DNA of 64,000 nt, from the NCBI GenBank assembly GCA_027493545.1, contig JAOSKR010000001.1, positions 21,001-85,000 of the forward strand. The letters are read 5' to 3'. Under the pieces are notes generated by a model, which was not told where the DNA came from, did no database searches, and worked only from the letters and a program-made list of their open reading frames with translations. The DNA is from Roseovarius sp. Lineage in GTDB: Bacteria > Pseudomonadota > Alphaproteobacteria > Rhodobacterales > Rhodobacteraceae. Of the stretch, positions 39,620 through 49,419 are shown in pieces. Position 1 is the stretch's first letter; each line of letters begins with the position of its first letter. Both the position numbers and the translations under genes were made by a program.

Positions 39620-40137
39620 GCGACACCCCCGTTCGTCTCGATCGCCCAGAGCAGGATCGCGATGGCGTCGGCCTCGTTGTCGTCGGCGGGGCTGAACCCG
39701 CGGCCGCGTGCCGCGGCAATCATCGCCTCCTTGGGCGCGTTGCCCTTGCCGGTGGCGTGGCGCTTGATCGTGCCGACGGGAACGCCGGCATAGGGCACGC
39801 CCCGCAGTTCCGCCCATGCGGTCAGCGTGGCCATGAGCCCGCCATAGACATGGGCCGCATCGGTTCCGGCGTGGCGGCGCACCTCCTCGAACCAGATCGC
39901 CGCCAAGGGTCCGTAGAGCCGATTGATCTCGGTGAGCCAGTTGGTGAAGCGCAGGTAGCGCATGCCGCCGCCGTCATAGCGGCCGGGCCTGAAGCTCGCG
40001 GTCCCGCTGGTGATGAGCCCGTCCGGGGCGCGCAAGGCCCAGCCGGTGCTGGTGCCGAGATCCAGCGCGAGAATGCAGCGGTCGAGAGTGCCGGCAGCCG
40101 TGAGAGGCGCCGGGGCGATGTGTGGGGAGCGGTCCAT
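39616..40137 (-). CDS. RuvC-like Holliday junction resolvase
   Basis: 173 residues. The RNase H-like fold shows Asp in ILALDLGTSTGWAL, a conserved Glu in IWFEEVRRHAG, the GVPVGTIKRHATGKGNAPKEAM block of phage RuvC homologues, and acidic DDNEADAIAILLW near the end, giving the catalytic acidic set. It resolves branched DNA before packaging. Start at the ATG 40135-40137; the longer raw frame upstream is spurious. Confidence 0.85.
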   Translation of the reverse strand: MDRSPHIAPAPLTAAGTLDRCILALDLGTSTGWALRAPDGLITSGTASFRPGRYDGGGMRYLRFTNWLTEINRLYGPLAAIWFEEVRRHAGTDAAHVYGGLMATLTAWAELRGVPYAGVPVGTIKRHATGKGNAPKEAMIAAARGRGFSPADDNEADAIAILLWAIETNGGVA

Positions 40138-40529
40138 GACGACCTCCTCTTCGATTGAGAGGCCGGGGCGGCACGGCTGCCTGATGAGGGCAGCACGCGC
40201 GCCCGGGCCAGGATCGCGAGGTCTGGTCAGGGTCACGTTGTCGTTGCCGGGGGCGCCCGGCGCTTCCTTCAATGGCTTCACCCCGTCCGCTTGAAGGAAG
40301 TGGGGCCGCAAGCCATTGGCAGAATGAGGATAAATCTCTTCTTTCAATATTTCAGTTTCTTCATGGGGTATGTGTTTGGCTTCCATCCCCACCCACGCGC
40401 GCGAGGGTCCTTGCGTGAAATATTGAAAGAAGCCCCGCGCGCCGGATTTCCGTTGCGGGACGTGGGCTTGGGCGAGAACTTCCTTCAAATGAAGGATGGG
40501 GGCGGTTGAAGAAAGCATCGTCCCGGCCC
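40138..40529. promoter_or_regulatory. Non-coding region with perfect 17-bp inverted repeat
   Basis: No supported gene; locally AT-rich. CTTCTTTCAATATTTCA at 40338-40354 is repeated exactly in inverse at 40416-40432, with a 61-base loop. It lies between the primase and resolvase genes. Possible roles are an operator pair, a transcript hairpin or an origin feature; none can be chosen from sequence alone. Confidence 0.6.
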
Positions 40530-42811
40530 TCACCGCAGCGCCCGGAAGCGCATGGCTTTCCGCCCCCGGTCTCCTGTTCGACCGGGACGATGTCGCCGCT
40601 CTCGACCAGCGTGAGCAGGATGTCGTCGCGGTCGCGCGCGCGGAGCCATTGCGAGGCGCGGGTCAGCTCGGACTTGGTGACGCCGGACGCCCCCGCCTTG
40701 CGGATGATCTCGCGCAGGCGTTTCAGATGCGCCTCGGTCTCGGTGTCGGCGACATGGCGCTCGACGGCGTCGATGGTGCGCCGGGCGAAGTGGCGCACGA
40801 AGTCGATGGCCCAGACAACCTCCTCGACCCGGATGACCGGCTGGACCGCATCGCGCCCCACGGCCAGGACGAGCGCGACCTTGGCTGCGTTCTCAGCGAT
40901 CCGGGCGAGGATCGGCGTCTGGAATGTGCCGGCCGCGGCCCTGAGCTCGGCCGTGATCTCTTCGCCCAGCGCGTCGAAGCGCGCCTGCGCGTCGTCGTCC
41001 ATCGGCACCGTCATCGGATCGACGGCCGTCTCGGGCCCGGAGGTCCGGCCGGCCAGGTTGCCGCTCGCCCCGCCACCCTCGGCAAGACGCTGCAGCCCTT
41101 CGATCAGCGGTCGCGGCGACGTGCGCAGCCCGGCCCGACGGTTTTCGTCCGGATAGTCCTCCTCGCTCGGCAGGATGATGAACCGGGCGAGCGAGCCGTC
41201 CACGACATTCGCGCCCTGCAGCGCCCCCCAGAAATGCAGCGGCGTCGTCGTGCCGTAGACGCAGAGGCAGGGCTGGACGATGTCGCGCCGCTCGTTCGAG
41301 CCGTCCCGGTTGGCGTATTCCGCACCGAGGAAGACCCCGCAGGCCGCGGTGTAGAGCTCGGTCATGTTGTCGAGGATCTCGGTGACGTGGCGCGGGCTGC
41401 GCTTCCGGTCGGCCGCCGCCGCGAGGAACATCCCGAACTCGTCGATCTGGAACAGGATCGCCGGCTGACGGTGGAGCGCGGTCAGGAGCCCCGCGCCCGA
41501 GGCGATCTTGTTGCCGCCGAGGTGGTGCGCGAGTCCGGCCTCGAAGAACAGTTCGTTGACGACCTCGCGGGCGTGGTTCTTGCCCGACCCGCTGTCCGCG
41601 ATGCCGACGATGTAGAGGTTCGTGCGCAGGTCGGTCGTCGTGCGGTAGCGCCGCCCCATCAGCGCGCCGAGGGCGCAGAGGCTGGCGCCCACCGCGAGAA
41701 GCGGCTGCGGTCTGCGCGCGGTGTCGATCATGTACCGCGCGAGATCGCCCACGAGCCCGCCCGGGATCGCCAGCGAGAAGGACGGCGCAGGCGGGAGTAT
41801 CGGCGCCGAGGTTTCGGGCTGGGCGAGCCGCGCGAGGAGGCCGGCCGCGGGATGCTCGTCGCCTTCGCAATCCTTCTGACTGCCGTCGAGCAGCAGGTCG
41901 GGGTCGGGACGCCAGCCCTTCTCCATGGCGAGGTGATAGATCGTGCCGGCGCCGATCCGCGCGGGTCTGAAGCTCGCCCATGCCTTCGCTGTCGCGGCCG
42001 GGTCGTTCTTGGCCGCCTGCGCAGACCAGTCGGCGAAGAGCGTCTCACCCTCCTCGCCCAGCGCGCCCTTCAGCGCCATGCCGATGCGCATCCAGCTGTC
42101 GTAGTCGAGCTCGGCGTTCGGCAACCAGGCGAGCGCGCTCCGGATCGCGGCCAGCGTGCCGGCCTGTGCGTGCCCCGGCAGACACGGATGTCCGGTCCCG
42201 TTCGCCGCCTTTGCACCGAGGCTCTTCGGGCGCAGATCGGGCGGGATCAGCGCCAACGCCTCGTCGAGGAAGGCCGCCGCCCGGTCGCCGTCGATTTCGG
42301 GCAGGCTCTCGATGTCGAGATCCGCGAGCCCCTCGTCCGGCCACGCATAGGGCTGGCCGGTGTCGGGATGCTTGGCATAGGCCACGAACTGCTGCCCGAG
42401 GCAGAGCATTTCCAGTGGCGCGCGCCGGATCCCGGCGAAGGGCTCGGTCGCGCGATAGACAAGGAGCCGCTTCGGCGGCTTGCCGATCCTGAGCGCCGGC
42501 GTATCACCCAAGCGTTCGCGGGCAAGCCGCTCGATGCGCAGCGCCAGCTCGCCATCCTCGGCGATGTCGATGTCGAGTGCTGCGACCGCACCGCCGACGA
42601 TCCCGACACCGCAGTCGGGCCAGTTGGACCAGGTCGCGACCTCGATCTCGGTCGTGGCGCGGGTCGCATGCCGGTTCCACTGCGGGTAGTCGTGCCAGCC
42701 CGCTCGGGCGAACTGGCCGGGCTTCTTGGTGCCGGGCGCGATCGGCAGGATCGCGTAGCCGTTGGTCACGAGGCGCGCGCCGACGCGCGCCATCCATGAG
42801 GTGTCCGCCAT
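40530..42811 (-). CDS. Bifunctional primase/polymerase with DUF3987-type helicase (one frame break)
   Basis: About 760 residues. The N-terminal ~190 residues are an archaeo-eukaryotic primase (prim-pol) domain (GYAILPIAPGTKKP, GVGIVGGAVAALDIDIAEDG). A PriCT-like segment follows, then a DUF3987 helicase-like domain with Walker A (GIADSGSGKNHAREVV) and FQIDEFGMFLA. Both domains on one chain are typical for phage replication proteins. The raw frame runs past the expected end; one base near 40545 gives KAMRFRALR and a stop at 40530-40532. Starts at the overlap with the DUF6511 gene. Confidence 0.88.
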
Positions 42812-43196
42812 CAGAAGGGCACCTCCGGGATCATGCCGTCGAGCCGCGCGCGGTCCTTCGACGCCGGTCGCGCAGGTGGTCGCAGTAGCCGGTGACGATC
42901 ACCTCGACGAAGGTGTCCCACTCCGTCTCGCTCAGCTGGGCAAGATCCGTCCGGCCGAGGCTGTCGAGATAGGCGCCGCCGGCCTTGCCACCCTCGACCA
43001 TGGCCGCCGTCTCGTTGGGGGTCGGATCGATCATGCCCGACCTCCGGTGGCAGATGTCCTGGCAAGCGTGGCTGCAGAGGTCTCTGCGGCTCGTGTCGCG
43101 CCGCGGGTCGGCGACGCGGAAGCGCGCGTCGAACCAGCCCCAGCCACGGGGCTCTCGGTGGCAGACGGCGCAGAGCCCGGAACGGCTGTAAGGCAT
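42811..43196 (-). CDS. DUF6511 zinc-binding-like protein, fused in frame to the helicase here
   Basis: About 128 residues if started at the ATG 43194-43196. It has cysteine pairs (GLCAVCHRE, DLCSHACQDICHRR) and the DUF6511 core MIDPTPNETAAMVEGGKAGG followed by YLDSLGRTDLAQLSETEW. Near the end, one base near 42870 must change to reach DRARLDGMIPEVPF and the stop at 42811. In the raw sequence there is no stop between this and the helicase, so a true fusion or a lost stop are both possible. Probably a DNA-binding replication accessory. Confidence 0.65.
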
Positions 43197-44771
43197 GGGG
43201 GCAAACCTGTAGGCGGTGATTTCGGTGAAGCGGCCCGCGGGGCGGACGGCGATCTCGGTGGGGCGACGCAGCTCGTCCGCCAGGATGAGCGCCTCGTCGA
43301 CGGACGCAGGGATCTCCAGCTCGGGCGCCCGCTCGCGCCACCAGCTCGCGGCCTTCCGGCGCGGATAGCCCTCATGCTCGAAGCAGACCCACTCCGTGTG
43401 AAAGGCGAACCCGCAGCGGTAGGTGACCTTGAGCGAGACCCGCCCGCCGCGTTTCTCGTGGCGGCTGTAGGTGACGTCGGTGACGCCGACCCACTGCGGC
43501 TTGCCGGTGGACAGCACCTCCAGCGTCGAGGCGGTCGGCTCGAGCTTCACCTCGCGGCCGGGGAACTCGAAACCGCAACCGGGGCATTCGAGGGCGGCGA
43601 TGGCCACGATGGTCCCGCATTCGGGGCAGATCTTCGTGGGCGGCGGCCCGTCGCCCGGACCGCCCGGCCGCTTCGGCTGCACGAGATCGATGGGGCCATG
43701 CCGGCGGACATTCCCCGCGAAATCGAGAACGAGGCAGTTCTCCTTGCCCTCCGCGAGCCGCGTGCCCCGGCCGGCCATCTGGACGTAGAGCCCGGCCGAC
43801 TTGGTGGGCCGCAGCATGGCGATGAGATCCACGGCCGGCGCGTTGAAGCCTGTCGTCAGCACGCCCATCGAGGCCAGCGCCCTGATCTCGCCGCGCTTGA
43901 AGGCGGCAATGATCCGGTCGCGCTCGTCCTTGGGCGTCTTGCCGAAGATGGTCGCGCAGCTCACCCCGCGGCGGCGGAACTCCTCGGCGACATGGGTTGC
44001 GTGGCGAACGCCGGAACAGAAGGCGAGCCAGGACCGGCGCGTCTCGCCATGGGCGATCACCTCGGCCACGGCCGCGCGCGTGATCGCGTCCTGGTCGACC
44101 GCGTCCTCGAGATCGCGCGCGATGAACTCGCCGCCGCGCGATCCCACGCCGGTCACGTCGAGGCGGGTCTTGGTCTGCTTCGAGATGAGCGGGGAGAGAT
44201 AGCCCTGATCGATCAGGTCCCGGACCGACACCTCGTAGGCGATGTCGGTGAAGAGCGCGTTCTCGCCCTCGTGCAGCATCCCGCTGTCGAGCCGGAACGG
44301 CGTCGCCGTCAGACCGATCACCTTGAGCGCGGGGTTGATCGCCTGCAGATCGTTGAGGAAGCGGCGATACATGGTGTTCGACCGGCCGGGGATCAGATGG
44401 GCCTCGTCGATCAGCACCAGATCGGCATGGCCGATGCGCGTCGCCTTGTCGTGGCTGGACTGGATGCCGGCGAAGAGGATCCGGGCCCGCGCGTCGCGGC
44501 GGCCGAGCCCGGCCGAGTAGATGCCCGCAGGCGCCTCGGGCCAGAGCCCCAGCATCTCGGCATGGTTCTGCGCGATCAGTTCGCGGACATGGGTGACGAC
44601 GAGCACGCGCTGGTCGGGCCAGGCCTTGAGCACGCCGTCGATGAAGGCGGCCATGACGAGGCTCTTGCCGCCGGCCGTGGGGATCACGACGAGCGGGTTG
44701 CCGCTCTCCTTCTCGAAATAGCCGTAGATCGAGGCGATCGCGGCCTGCTGGTAGGGGCGCAGGGTCAGCAT
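43197..44771 (-). CDS. DEAD/DEAH superfamily 2 helicase
   Basis: About 525 residues starting MLTLRPYQQAAIASIYGYF. SF2 motifs are Walker A VIPTAGGKSLVMAAF, DEAH (VLIDEAHLIPG), TATPF, and motif VI QMAGRGTR. A C-terminal zinc ribbon (CPECGTIV...CPGCGFEF) follows. Phage replication or recombination helicase. It continues in frame into the DUF6511 segment. Its start is hidden in the raw frame by a one-base error that fuses it to the upstream nuclease gene. Confidence 0.88.
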
Positions 44772-45710
44772 GGGGCGGCCTCCTCTTCGCGGGCGTCGTT
44801 GGTCCAAGGCCGAGCCGTCGCGCATGCGGTAGGAGACGAAGTCCTCGCCTGCGTCGCTCACCTCGCCGGGGACGAGATCGGGGATGAACAGGTGCCGGGG
44901 GCAGGCTCGGCGCTGGTCGGAAGGGTCGAGCAGCCGGTCGTGGCGCGCGCAGTGCCAGCCGCCTTCGGTGGGCGTCGAATGCAGGCAGGACCGGCAGGTG
45001 ACAGCCGCGGCGTCCTCACCGTGGCAGAGCCCGTGGTGGTCGCAGAACCGGCACTCGAACCAGGCGGGATCCGCGCTGATCCTCTCGGGCGGGTGCTGGG
45101 CGAAGATGATCCGGCGCGCCTTTTCCAGCAGGCGCTCGCCCGTCTCGGGGTCGGCCGGGACGCGCTCGATGTGCAGCGCGTCGGTGTCCTTGCAGACCGC
45201 GACGTAGAGCGCCCGCGTGATGCCGGTCAGGTGCATGTACACCTGCATCTGCGCGGCGTGCTGGGGCTTGGCGAGCGCGACGCCCTTGGCGACCAGCTCG
45301 GCGAAGCTCTTCGCCGAGTGGGTCTTGAACTCGACGACGTGCCAGGTCTTCGGCGCCTCGAGCAGGCCGAGGGCGACGGCGTCGAGCGAGCCGCCGAAAT
45401 GACCGCCATGGGCCTCGACCCGGAACTGGCGTCCGGTCTCGGGATCGACCTCCAGCACCGTGGCGCCGGTCGCGCGCAGGTCGCGGACGAGCCGGGCCTC
45501 CTCCAGCTGACCGGTCTCGAACAGCCGCAGGATGCGGCCGGTGTGCCGCGCGGGCGTCGCCCAGCGGAAGTCGTACCAGAGCGCGCGGGCGCAGGACTTG
45601 CCGATCAGCGAGGCGCCGAGGTGGTCGCGGAAGCCATCGCCCTGCCGCGCCTCGAAGGAGGCGTAGATCGCGGAGAGGGTCGGCGTCGGGGGTTCGGGGA
45701 GCTCGGCCAT
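44765..45710 (-). CDS. PD-(D/E)XK exonuclease (Cas4/RecB-like), one frame break at the end
   Basis: About 315 residues starting MAELPEPPTPTLSAIYASFEA. The nuclease core shows GASLIGKSCARALWYDFRW, GGSLDAV, the catalytic VVEFKTHSAKSF and AAQMQVYMHLTGI. C-terminal cysteines (CRFCDHHGLCHGE, CRSCLHS) form a likely iron-sulphur or zinc site as in Cas4/AddB-like enzymes. A one-base change near 44810 restores WTNDAREEEAAPC and a stop overlapping the helicase ATG. Likely phage recombination or replication exonuclease. Confidence 0.82.
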
Positions 45711-46075
45711 CAGCACGCCTCCTCTCGCTCGAGCCGCGCCCGCGCCTCAGTCAGCACCGCGGTCCAGGCGGCGCTGTCATGGCGGTCCCGCAGGACGGCG
45801 ATGATCATGTCCTTGAGCCGTTCGCGTCGGCGGCGGCCACCCTGACGGGCGACGATCTCGGCGCGCTCACGGTTGAGGTGACGCAGCGCCGTGCGCGCGC
45901 GGTGAAACCAGTCGGGGTCGATCGGCCTCGCCGTCCTCTGCCGCGTCAGATCGGCAGTCGCGATCTGCGTGCGGATCTTCGCAATCGCGTCCTCGATCTC
46001 GATCAGGCGCCGGGTGTCGTCAGGCAAGCCGGGGGCGTTCGCGGCCGCGCAGGCCGCGTCGGTGGTGTTGGTCAT
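45710..46075 (-). CDS. Hypothetical helical phage protein
   Basis: 121 residues; MTNTTDAACAAANAPGLPDD followed by a long charged helix (RRLIEIEDAIAKIRTQIATAD) and a basic end. It overlaps the nuclease start (ATGA) and the DUF669 gene end, so it is in the replication operon. No family recognised; the coil and basic composition suggest nucleic-acid or partner binding. Confidence 0.7.
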   Translation of the reverse strand: MTNTTDAACAAANAPGLPDDTRRLIEIEDAIAKIRTQIATADLTRQRTARPIDPDWFHRARTALRHLNRERAEIVARQGGRRRRERLKDMIIAVLRDRHDSAAWTAVLTEARARLEREEAC

Positions 46076-46647
46076 GGTCGGTCTCTCGGGTCTGGCGATG
46101 TCCGGGCCGCCGCAGGTCTCACCCCGCGGCGGCCGAGGGCGTCAGCTCTTGCGGTTCGAGGCGCGGTGGCCGGGCGGGCGGGCGCCGACTGCGCGGGCGC
46201 GCTGGCCGGCTGCATCGCGGCGGGCTTGGGCGGGTTCGACTGCGCCGGGGCCTCCGGCACCAGGTAGCGGATCGTGTTGCGCTCGCCGTAGCCGTCCTTC
46301 GGGGGCTTCACGCCGACCTGGATCGTCATCGGGATCAGGTGCAGCTCCTCGCTGTCGTTCACCTGCAGCTTGTCCGTGGCGTGGCAGATCGCCGACAGCG
46401 TGCGCTGCGCGATCTCGACCGTGGTCGGGTTGGCGTTCACCAGGTTCAACTGGTCGAAGACCTTGCGGCCCTGCTGCGGCCCCTCGAGGATGTCGAGCAT
46501 CAGCCAGAGATACTTCCCCATCCCGTTCTTCGTGACGCGCATCTCGCTCTCGACGATCTGGGCGCGATACTTGCCCGCGGGCAGGATCTCGTAGGCGGTG
46601 GTGGGCTCGATGCCGGCGGCGTCAAAGGCGGTGTCGAAACGTGCCAT
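46072..46647 (-). CDS. DUF669 single-strand DNA-binding-like phage protein
   Basis: About 190 residues starting MARFDTAFDAAGIEPTTAYEI. The OB-like core PAGKYRAQIVESEMRVTKNGMGKYLWLMLDI is the DUF669 pattern; the C-terminal part is a Pro/Ala-rich tail. The family usually lies beside a RecA-like ATPase and is thought to act as a phage ssDNA-binding protein. The end may be in error: another frame gives a shorter PRLEPQELTPSAAAG end near 46130. Confidence 0.82.
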   Translation of the reverse strand: MARFDTAFDAAGIEPTTAYEILPAGKYRAQIVESEMRVTKNGMGKYLWLMLDILEGPQQGRKVFDQLNLVNANPTTVEIAQRTLSAICHATDKLQVNDSEELHLIPMTIQVGVKPPKDGYGERNTIRYLVPEAPAQSNPPKPAAMQPASAPAQSAPARPATAPRTARADALGRRGVRPAAARTSPDPRDRP

Positions 46648-46669
46648 CGTGCTGTCCTTTCAGTCGTAA

Positions 46670-47417
46670 TCAGGCGGATTGGGGCATGGCGGCCAGGAAC
46701 TCCGACCACTCGAGCGGGAGGGTTTCCGGCAGGCCGTAACGGTTCTTGGCGAGGAAGGCGGGGGCGCTCCTCGGTGTGCATCACGCGCGCACCGGACCCG
46801 AGCGCCCGGGTCACCTTCTTGTTGAAGCCCACGTCGGACTTGCTGACCGAGATCCGGTAGTTGGCGAAGAGCACCACGTCCGAGTGCTCCTGCAGCAGCG
46901 ACGAGGCGCGGGCCTGCAGCTTGATCACGTACCGGTCGTAGGGTTCGTGCTCGGGGCTGTCGAAGCGCTTGATGTCGGTGTGGGCGATCTGGATGACCGC
47001 CATGCCCTTCCGGTCGCGGAGCCCGTTCAGCTTGTCGATATATTCGCGCCAGATGGTCAGCGCCTCGGCGTAGCCCTTGCCGAAGCCGGGGCTTTCGATC
47101 GACTGCCAGCCGTTGCGCCGGCAGGCCTCGGCCCAGATCAGCGGCTCCAGCCAGTCCACGCTGTCGACCACCACCGTCGAATAGGGGTGGTCCTCGTCGA
47201 GCAGGGCATCGAGCGCCTCGGCGACCTCGGCGTAGCTCGTCGCCAACGGGAAATGCGGCACCTGCAGCTTGCCGAGACCGTCCTCGGTGAGGACGAACAC
47301 GGGCGCGTCGGCGGACGCCGCGAAGGTGGATTTGCCGATGCCGGCGACGCCGTGGATCAGCACGCGCGGCGGGCGCAGAGCCGTCGAGGTTTGCAGGGAT
47401 GCGAGCGAGATGGCCAT
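46670..47417 (-). CDS. AAA/RecA-like phage ATPase (one frame break near the end)
   Basis: About 249 residues. Walker A is GVAGIGKST at about residues 23-31; Walker B is YSTVVVDSVDWLEPLIW; HTDIKRFDSPEHEPYDRY is the sensor region of AAA_24-type phage nucleotide-binding proteins. A GGGGG run near 46768 breaks the frame; one base gives AFLAKNRYGLPETLPLEW and the stop at 46670-46672. With the adjacent DUF669 protein it likely forms a recombination or strand-annealing module. Confidence 0.87.
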
Positions 47418-47902
47418 CAGCGGACCTCCTCGCCGAGCAGCAGCCGGAACTTCGGCTTGCCGGTGCGGACCGTGCGCGCGGGCTCGAATTCCCGGCGGAT
47501 GTCCTTGGGCCAGGCGGTGTACTTGCGCTCGGGGACGCTGAAGGAAACGTCAACGTATTCGGTGGGGTCGGCGCCGTCGGTGCGGATCCGCTCGACCAGG
47601 CCGGCGAGCATCGCCCGGTCCCAATCGACGCGCTTGGGGAGATCGGCGACCACGGTGACCGGGCCGTCCTGCAGCCGAATGGTGCCGGTGTCCTTGCCCT
47701 CCGCGCGGCGGGCGTCCTGCGCCTGCTCGCCATATTTCAGCGCGATAGCGCCATCGAGCCAGTCGCAGAGGGTCTTCGCGGAGCGCAGCCGCTCGTCGGC
47801 GTCCTGCTTCAGGAGCGCCAGCTGGTCGCCCGGCAGCGCGGCGATCTCGCCGACCGGCATGATGGGCAGATCGTCGAGGATGATGCGGTTGGGGATCGTC
47901 AT
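47417..47902 (-). CDS. Hypothetical phage protein
   Basis: 161 residues starting MTIPNRIILDDLPIMPVGEIA, with a helical stretch (LLKQDADERLRSAKTLCDWLDGAIALKY) and a C-terminal KYTAWPKDIRREFEPARTV. The ATG at 47902 is preferred over the GTG two codons upstream because GAGGGGG is better spaced to it. Second gene of the replication operon. No family is recognised. Confidence 0.72.
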   Translation of the reverse strand: MTIPNRIILDDLPIMPVGEIAALPGDQLALLKQDADERLRSAKTLCDWLDGAIALKYGEQAQDARRAEGKDTGTIRLQDGPVTVVADLPKRVDWDRAMLAGLVERIRTDGADPTEYVDVSFSVPERKYTAWPKDIRREFEPARTVRTGKPKFRLLLGEEVR

Positions 47903-47912
47903 GGCCACCCCC

Positions 47913-48122
47913 TCACGCCAGCTTCACGGCGGGCTTGTCGGCCGTGCTCGAGCAATGCCGGTTAGCCTCGTAGGCCTCGACATCCTCGAGCCGGTACACC
48001 ACCCGGCCGCCGATCTTGATGAAGGCGGGGCCCTCACCGGTCCAACGCCAGCGCTCCAGCGTGCGCGGGCTGATCTTCCATCGAGCCGCCAGCTCGACCT
48101 GGTTGAGATGCGTGACTGACAT
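47913..48122 (-). CDS. Small HTH protein (AlpA/excisionase-like)
   Basis: 69 residues, MSVTHLNQVELAARWKISPRTLERWRW, then GPAFIKIGGRVVYRLEDVEAYEA: a winged HTH of the MerR-like type used by excisionases and AlpA regulators. It is the first gene of the leftward replication operon and may control excision or early transcription. Confidence 0.82.
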   Translation of the reverse strand: MSVTHLNQVELAARWKISPRTLERWRWTGEGPAFIKIGGRVVYRLEDVEAYEANRHCSSTADKPAVKLA

Positions 48123-48239
48123 CGTCGTCTCCTTCGCGATTGGCCGAATGCCTGCGAACGAAACTGGGGTGTGCGAGGGGAGGAGATCGGGAGGGCGGAG
48201 GGAGGGGAGACGGGAGGAATGCAGATCGGGGCCCCCGAA

Positions 48240-48270
48240 AACGAAAAAGGCCGCCCCGAAGGACGGCCTG
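48240..48270 (-). terminator. Rho-independent terminator
   Basis: On the minus strand GGCCGTCC-TTCG-GGGCGGCC is followed by TTTTTCGTTTT, a GC stem with a T-rich tail. It lies 20-50 bases past the stop of the 48292-49236 gene and separates the regulatory cassette from the replication operon. Confidence 0.8.
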
Positions 48271-48291
48271 ATCGTCGTGATCTTGGTGGCG

Positions 48292-49236
48292 TCACACCTC
48301 GAGCCGGGCGCTGGAGCCGCTCTCCCGGATGACCTCCTGCCACGTAGGGTGGCCGTCGAAGAGATTCTTCAGTCGCTTCACGGAAGGCCCGCACTCGGCC
48401 TCCTCGAGGATGCGCGCAACGGGCAGCACCGGATCCCCGTCCAGCCTGGCCTCGGCGAGCATGGCAACGGCGATCTTCTGCTTGCCGCCGGTGAACTCGT
48501 GCCACCTGCCGTGCACGATCAGCACGCCGCCGTCACCGGAGACCCATACAGGCCCCTTGTGCGACGGGCCCTTCAACAGGCGTGCGCTCAGGACTTCCGG
48601 GGCGACGGCGAGCCCATCTTCATGATCGACCACATCCGCCAGCGCGACGAACTCGTGGCCCCGGACGAAGCGGAAGCAATGTCGATCCGGCAGGTCGAGA
48701 ACGAGGATCACCCGAAGCCCATCGGCCGGCCGGCGCGCAACGAGCTGGCGGAACTCCTCGAACACTGCCGGCGTCGTCAGAGCGCGGGCGACCCAGATCC
48801 CGACACGTGCCCGTCGCTTCGGCAGTCGCGCCGTCCCGAGATCCAGCACCGCGCCGTCGAGGTACGGCACCGGGTCTCTTTCGAGCGAGCAATCGAGCCG
48901 GGCGACCACCCGCCGAGCTACCGCCGCCATGTCCAGCGCATAGACCCGGCGACGGGCGCTCGCCTGTTCGTCGTGCCAGACTGCGTTGCCGAGATGTCCA
49001 TGTTGCCCCGTGATCGGGTGGGCAATGACGGACGTCGGGGTGTCGTCCAGATCGTCCTCGGCAACGACGGACATCGAGCTGCCGCGCTGCACGAGCAGTC
49101 CGGCATCCATCAGCGTCTTGCCGGCGCCGCGCATGTGCGCCAGCGCCGTGGCCGAAACCCGCGCGTCGCGGGTTCCGGCGATGGACGAGAGCAGCCGTCG
49201 GGCGGCGAGATCAATCCTCGAAGAGCTGCAGGTCAT
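48292..49236 (-). CDS. Unknown protein, last gene of the XRE-ImmA cassette
   Basis: 314 residues, frame intact. N-terminal ~60 residues look like a winged helix (LLSSIAGTRDARVSATALAHM, TLMDAGLLVQRG). The centre has alternating strands and helices (LRVILVLDLPDRHCFRFVRGHE). The C-terminus has a helical DNA-binding feel (GGKQKIAVAMLAEARLDG, SVKRLKNLFDGHPTWQEVI). No family recognised. It overlaps the preceding 64-residue gene and is followed by a terminator, so it ends the transcription unit. Transcription or immunity control is inferred from neighbours. Confidence 0.7.
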   Translation of the reverse strand: MTCSSSRIDLAARRLLSSIAGTRDARVSATALAHMRGAGKTLMDAGLLVQRGSSMSVVAEDDLDDTPTSVIAHPITGQHGHLGNAVWHDEQASARRRVYALDMAAVARRVVARLDCSLERDPVPYLDGAVLDLGTARLPKRRARVGIWVARALTTPAVFEEFRQLVARRPADGLRVILVLDLPDRHCFRFVRGHEFVALADVVDHEDGLAVAPEVLSARLLKGPSHKGPVWVSGDGGVLIVHGRWHEFTGGKQKIAVAMLAEARLDGDPVLPVARILEEAECGPSVKRLKNLFDGHPTWQEVIRESGSSARLEV

Positions 49237-49405
49237 CGATCAGGATCCCCCAGCGCCGCAGGTACTTCTCGCCGATCATCTGCTCGGTCGCGGTGCGATC
49301 CTTCAGATCGCAGCCATGCGGCCAAGTGATCGTCAGGGTCAGCGTGCGCCGCCTGTCGCCTCCCGGGCGGCGGGCGAGCTTCACGGCGATCTTGGCCCGC
49401 GTCAC
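49211..49405 (-). CDS. Small hypothetical protein of the XRE-ImmA cassette
   Basis: 64 residues with GTG start: basic N-terminus (TRAKIAVKLARRPGGDRRR), then WPHGCDLKDRTATEQMIGEKYL and an acidic end (IDDLQLFED). It lies 14 bases after the 325-residue gene and overlaps the next. Unknown function; a small antitoxin-like or adaptor role is possible. Confidence 0.55.
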   Translation of the reverse strand: MTRAKIAVKLARRPGGDRRRTLTLTITWPHGCDLKDRTATEQMIGEKYLRRWGILIDDLQLFED

Positions 49406-49419
49406 GACGTAGCCCTCGC

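Noticed and set aside
40496..45845. Two very long plus-strand open frames (767 and 1,027 residues)
   Set aside because: Antisense shadows of the primase, helicase and nuclease genes, which show clear motifs on the minus strand.
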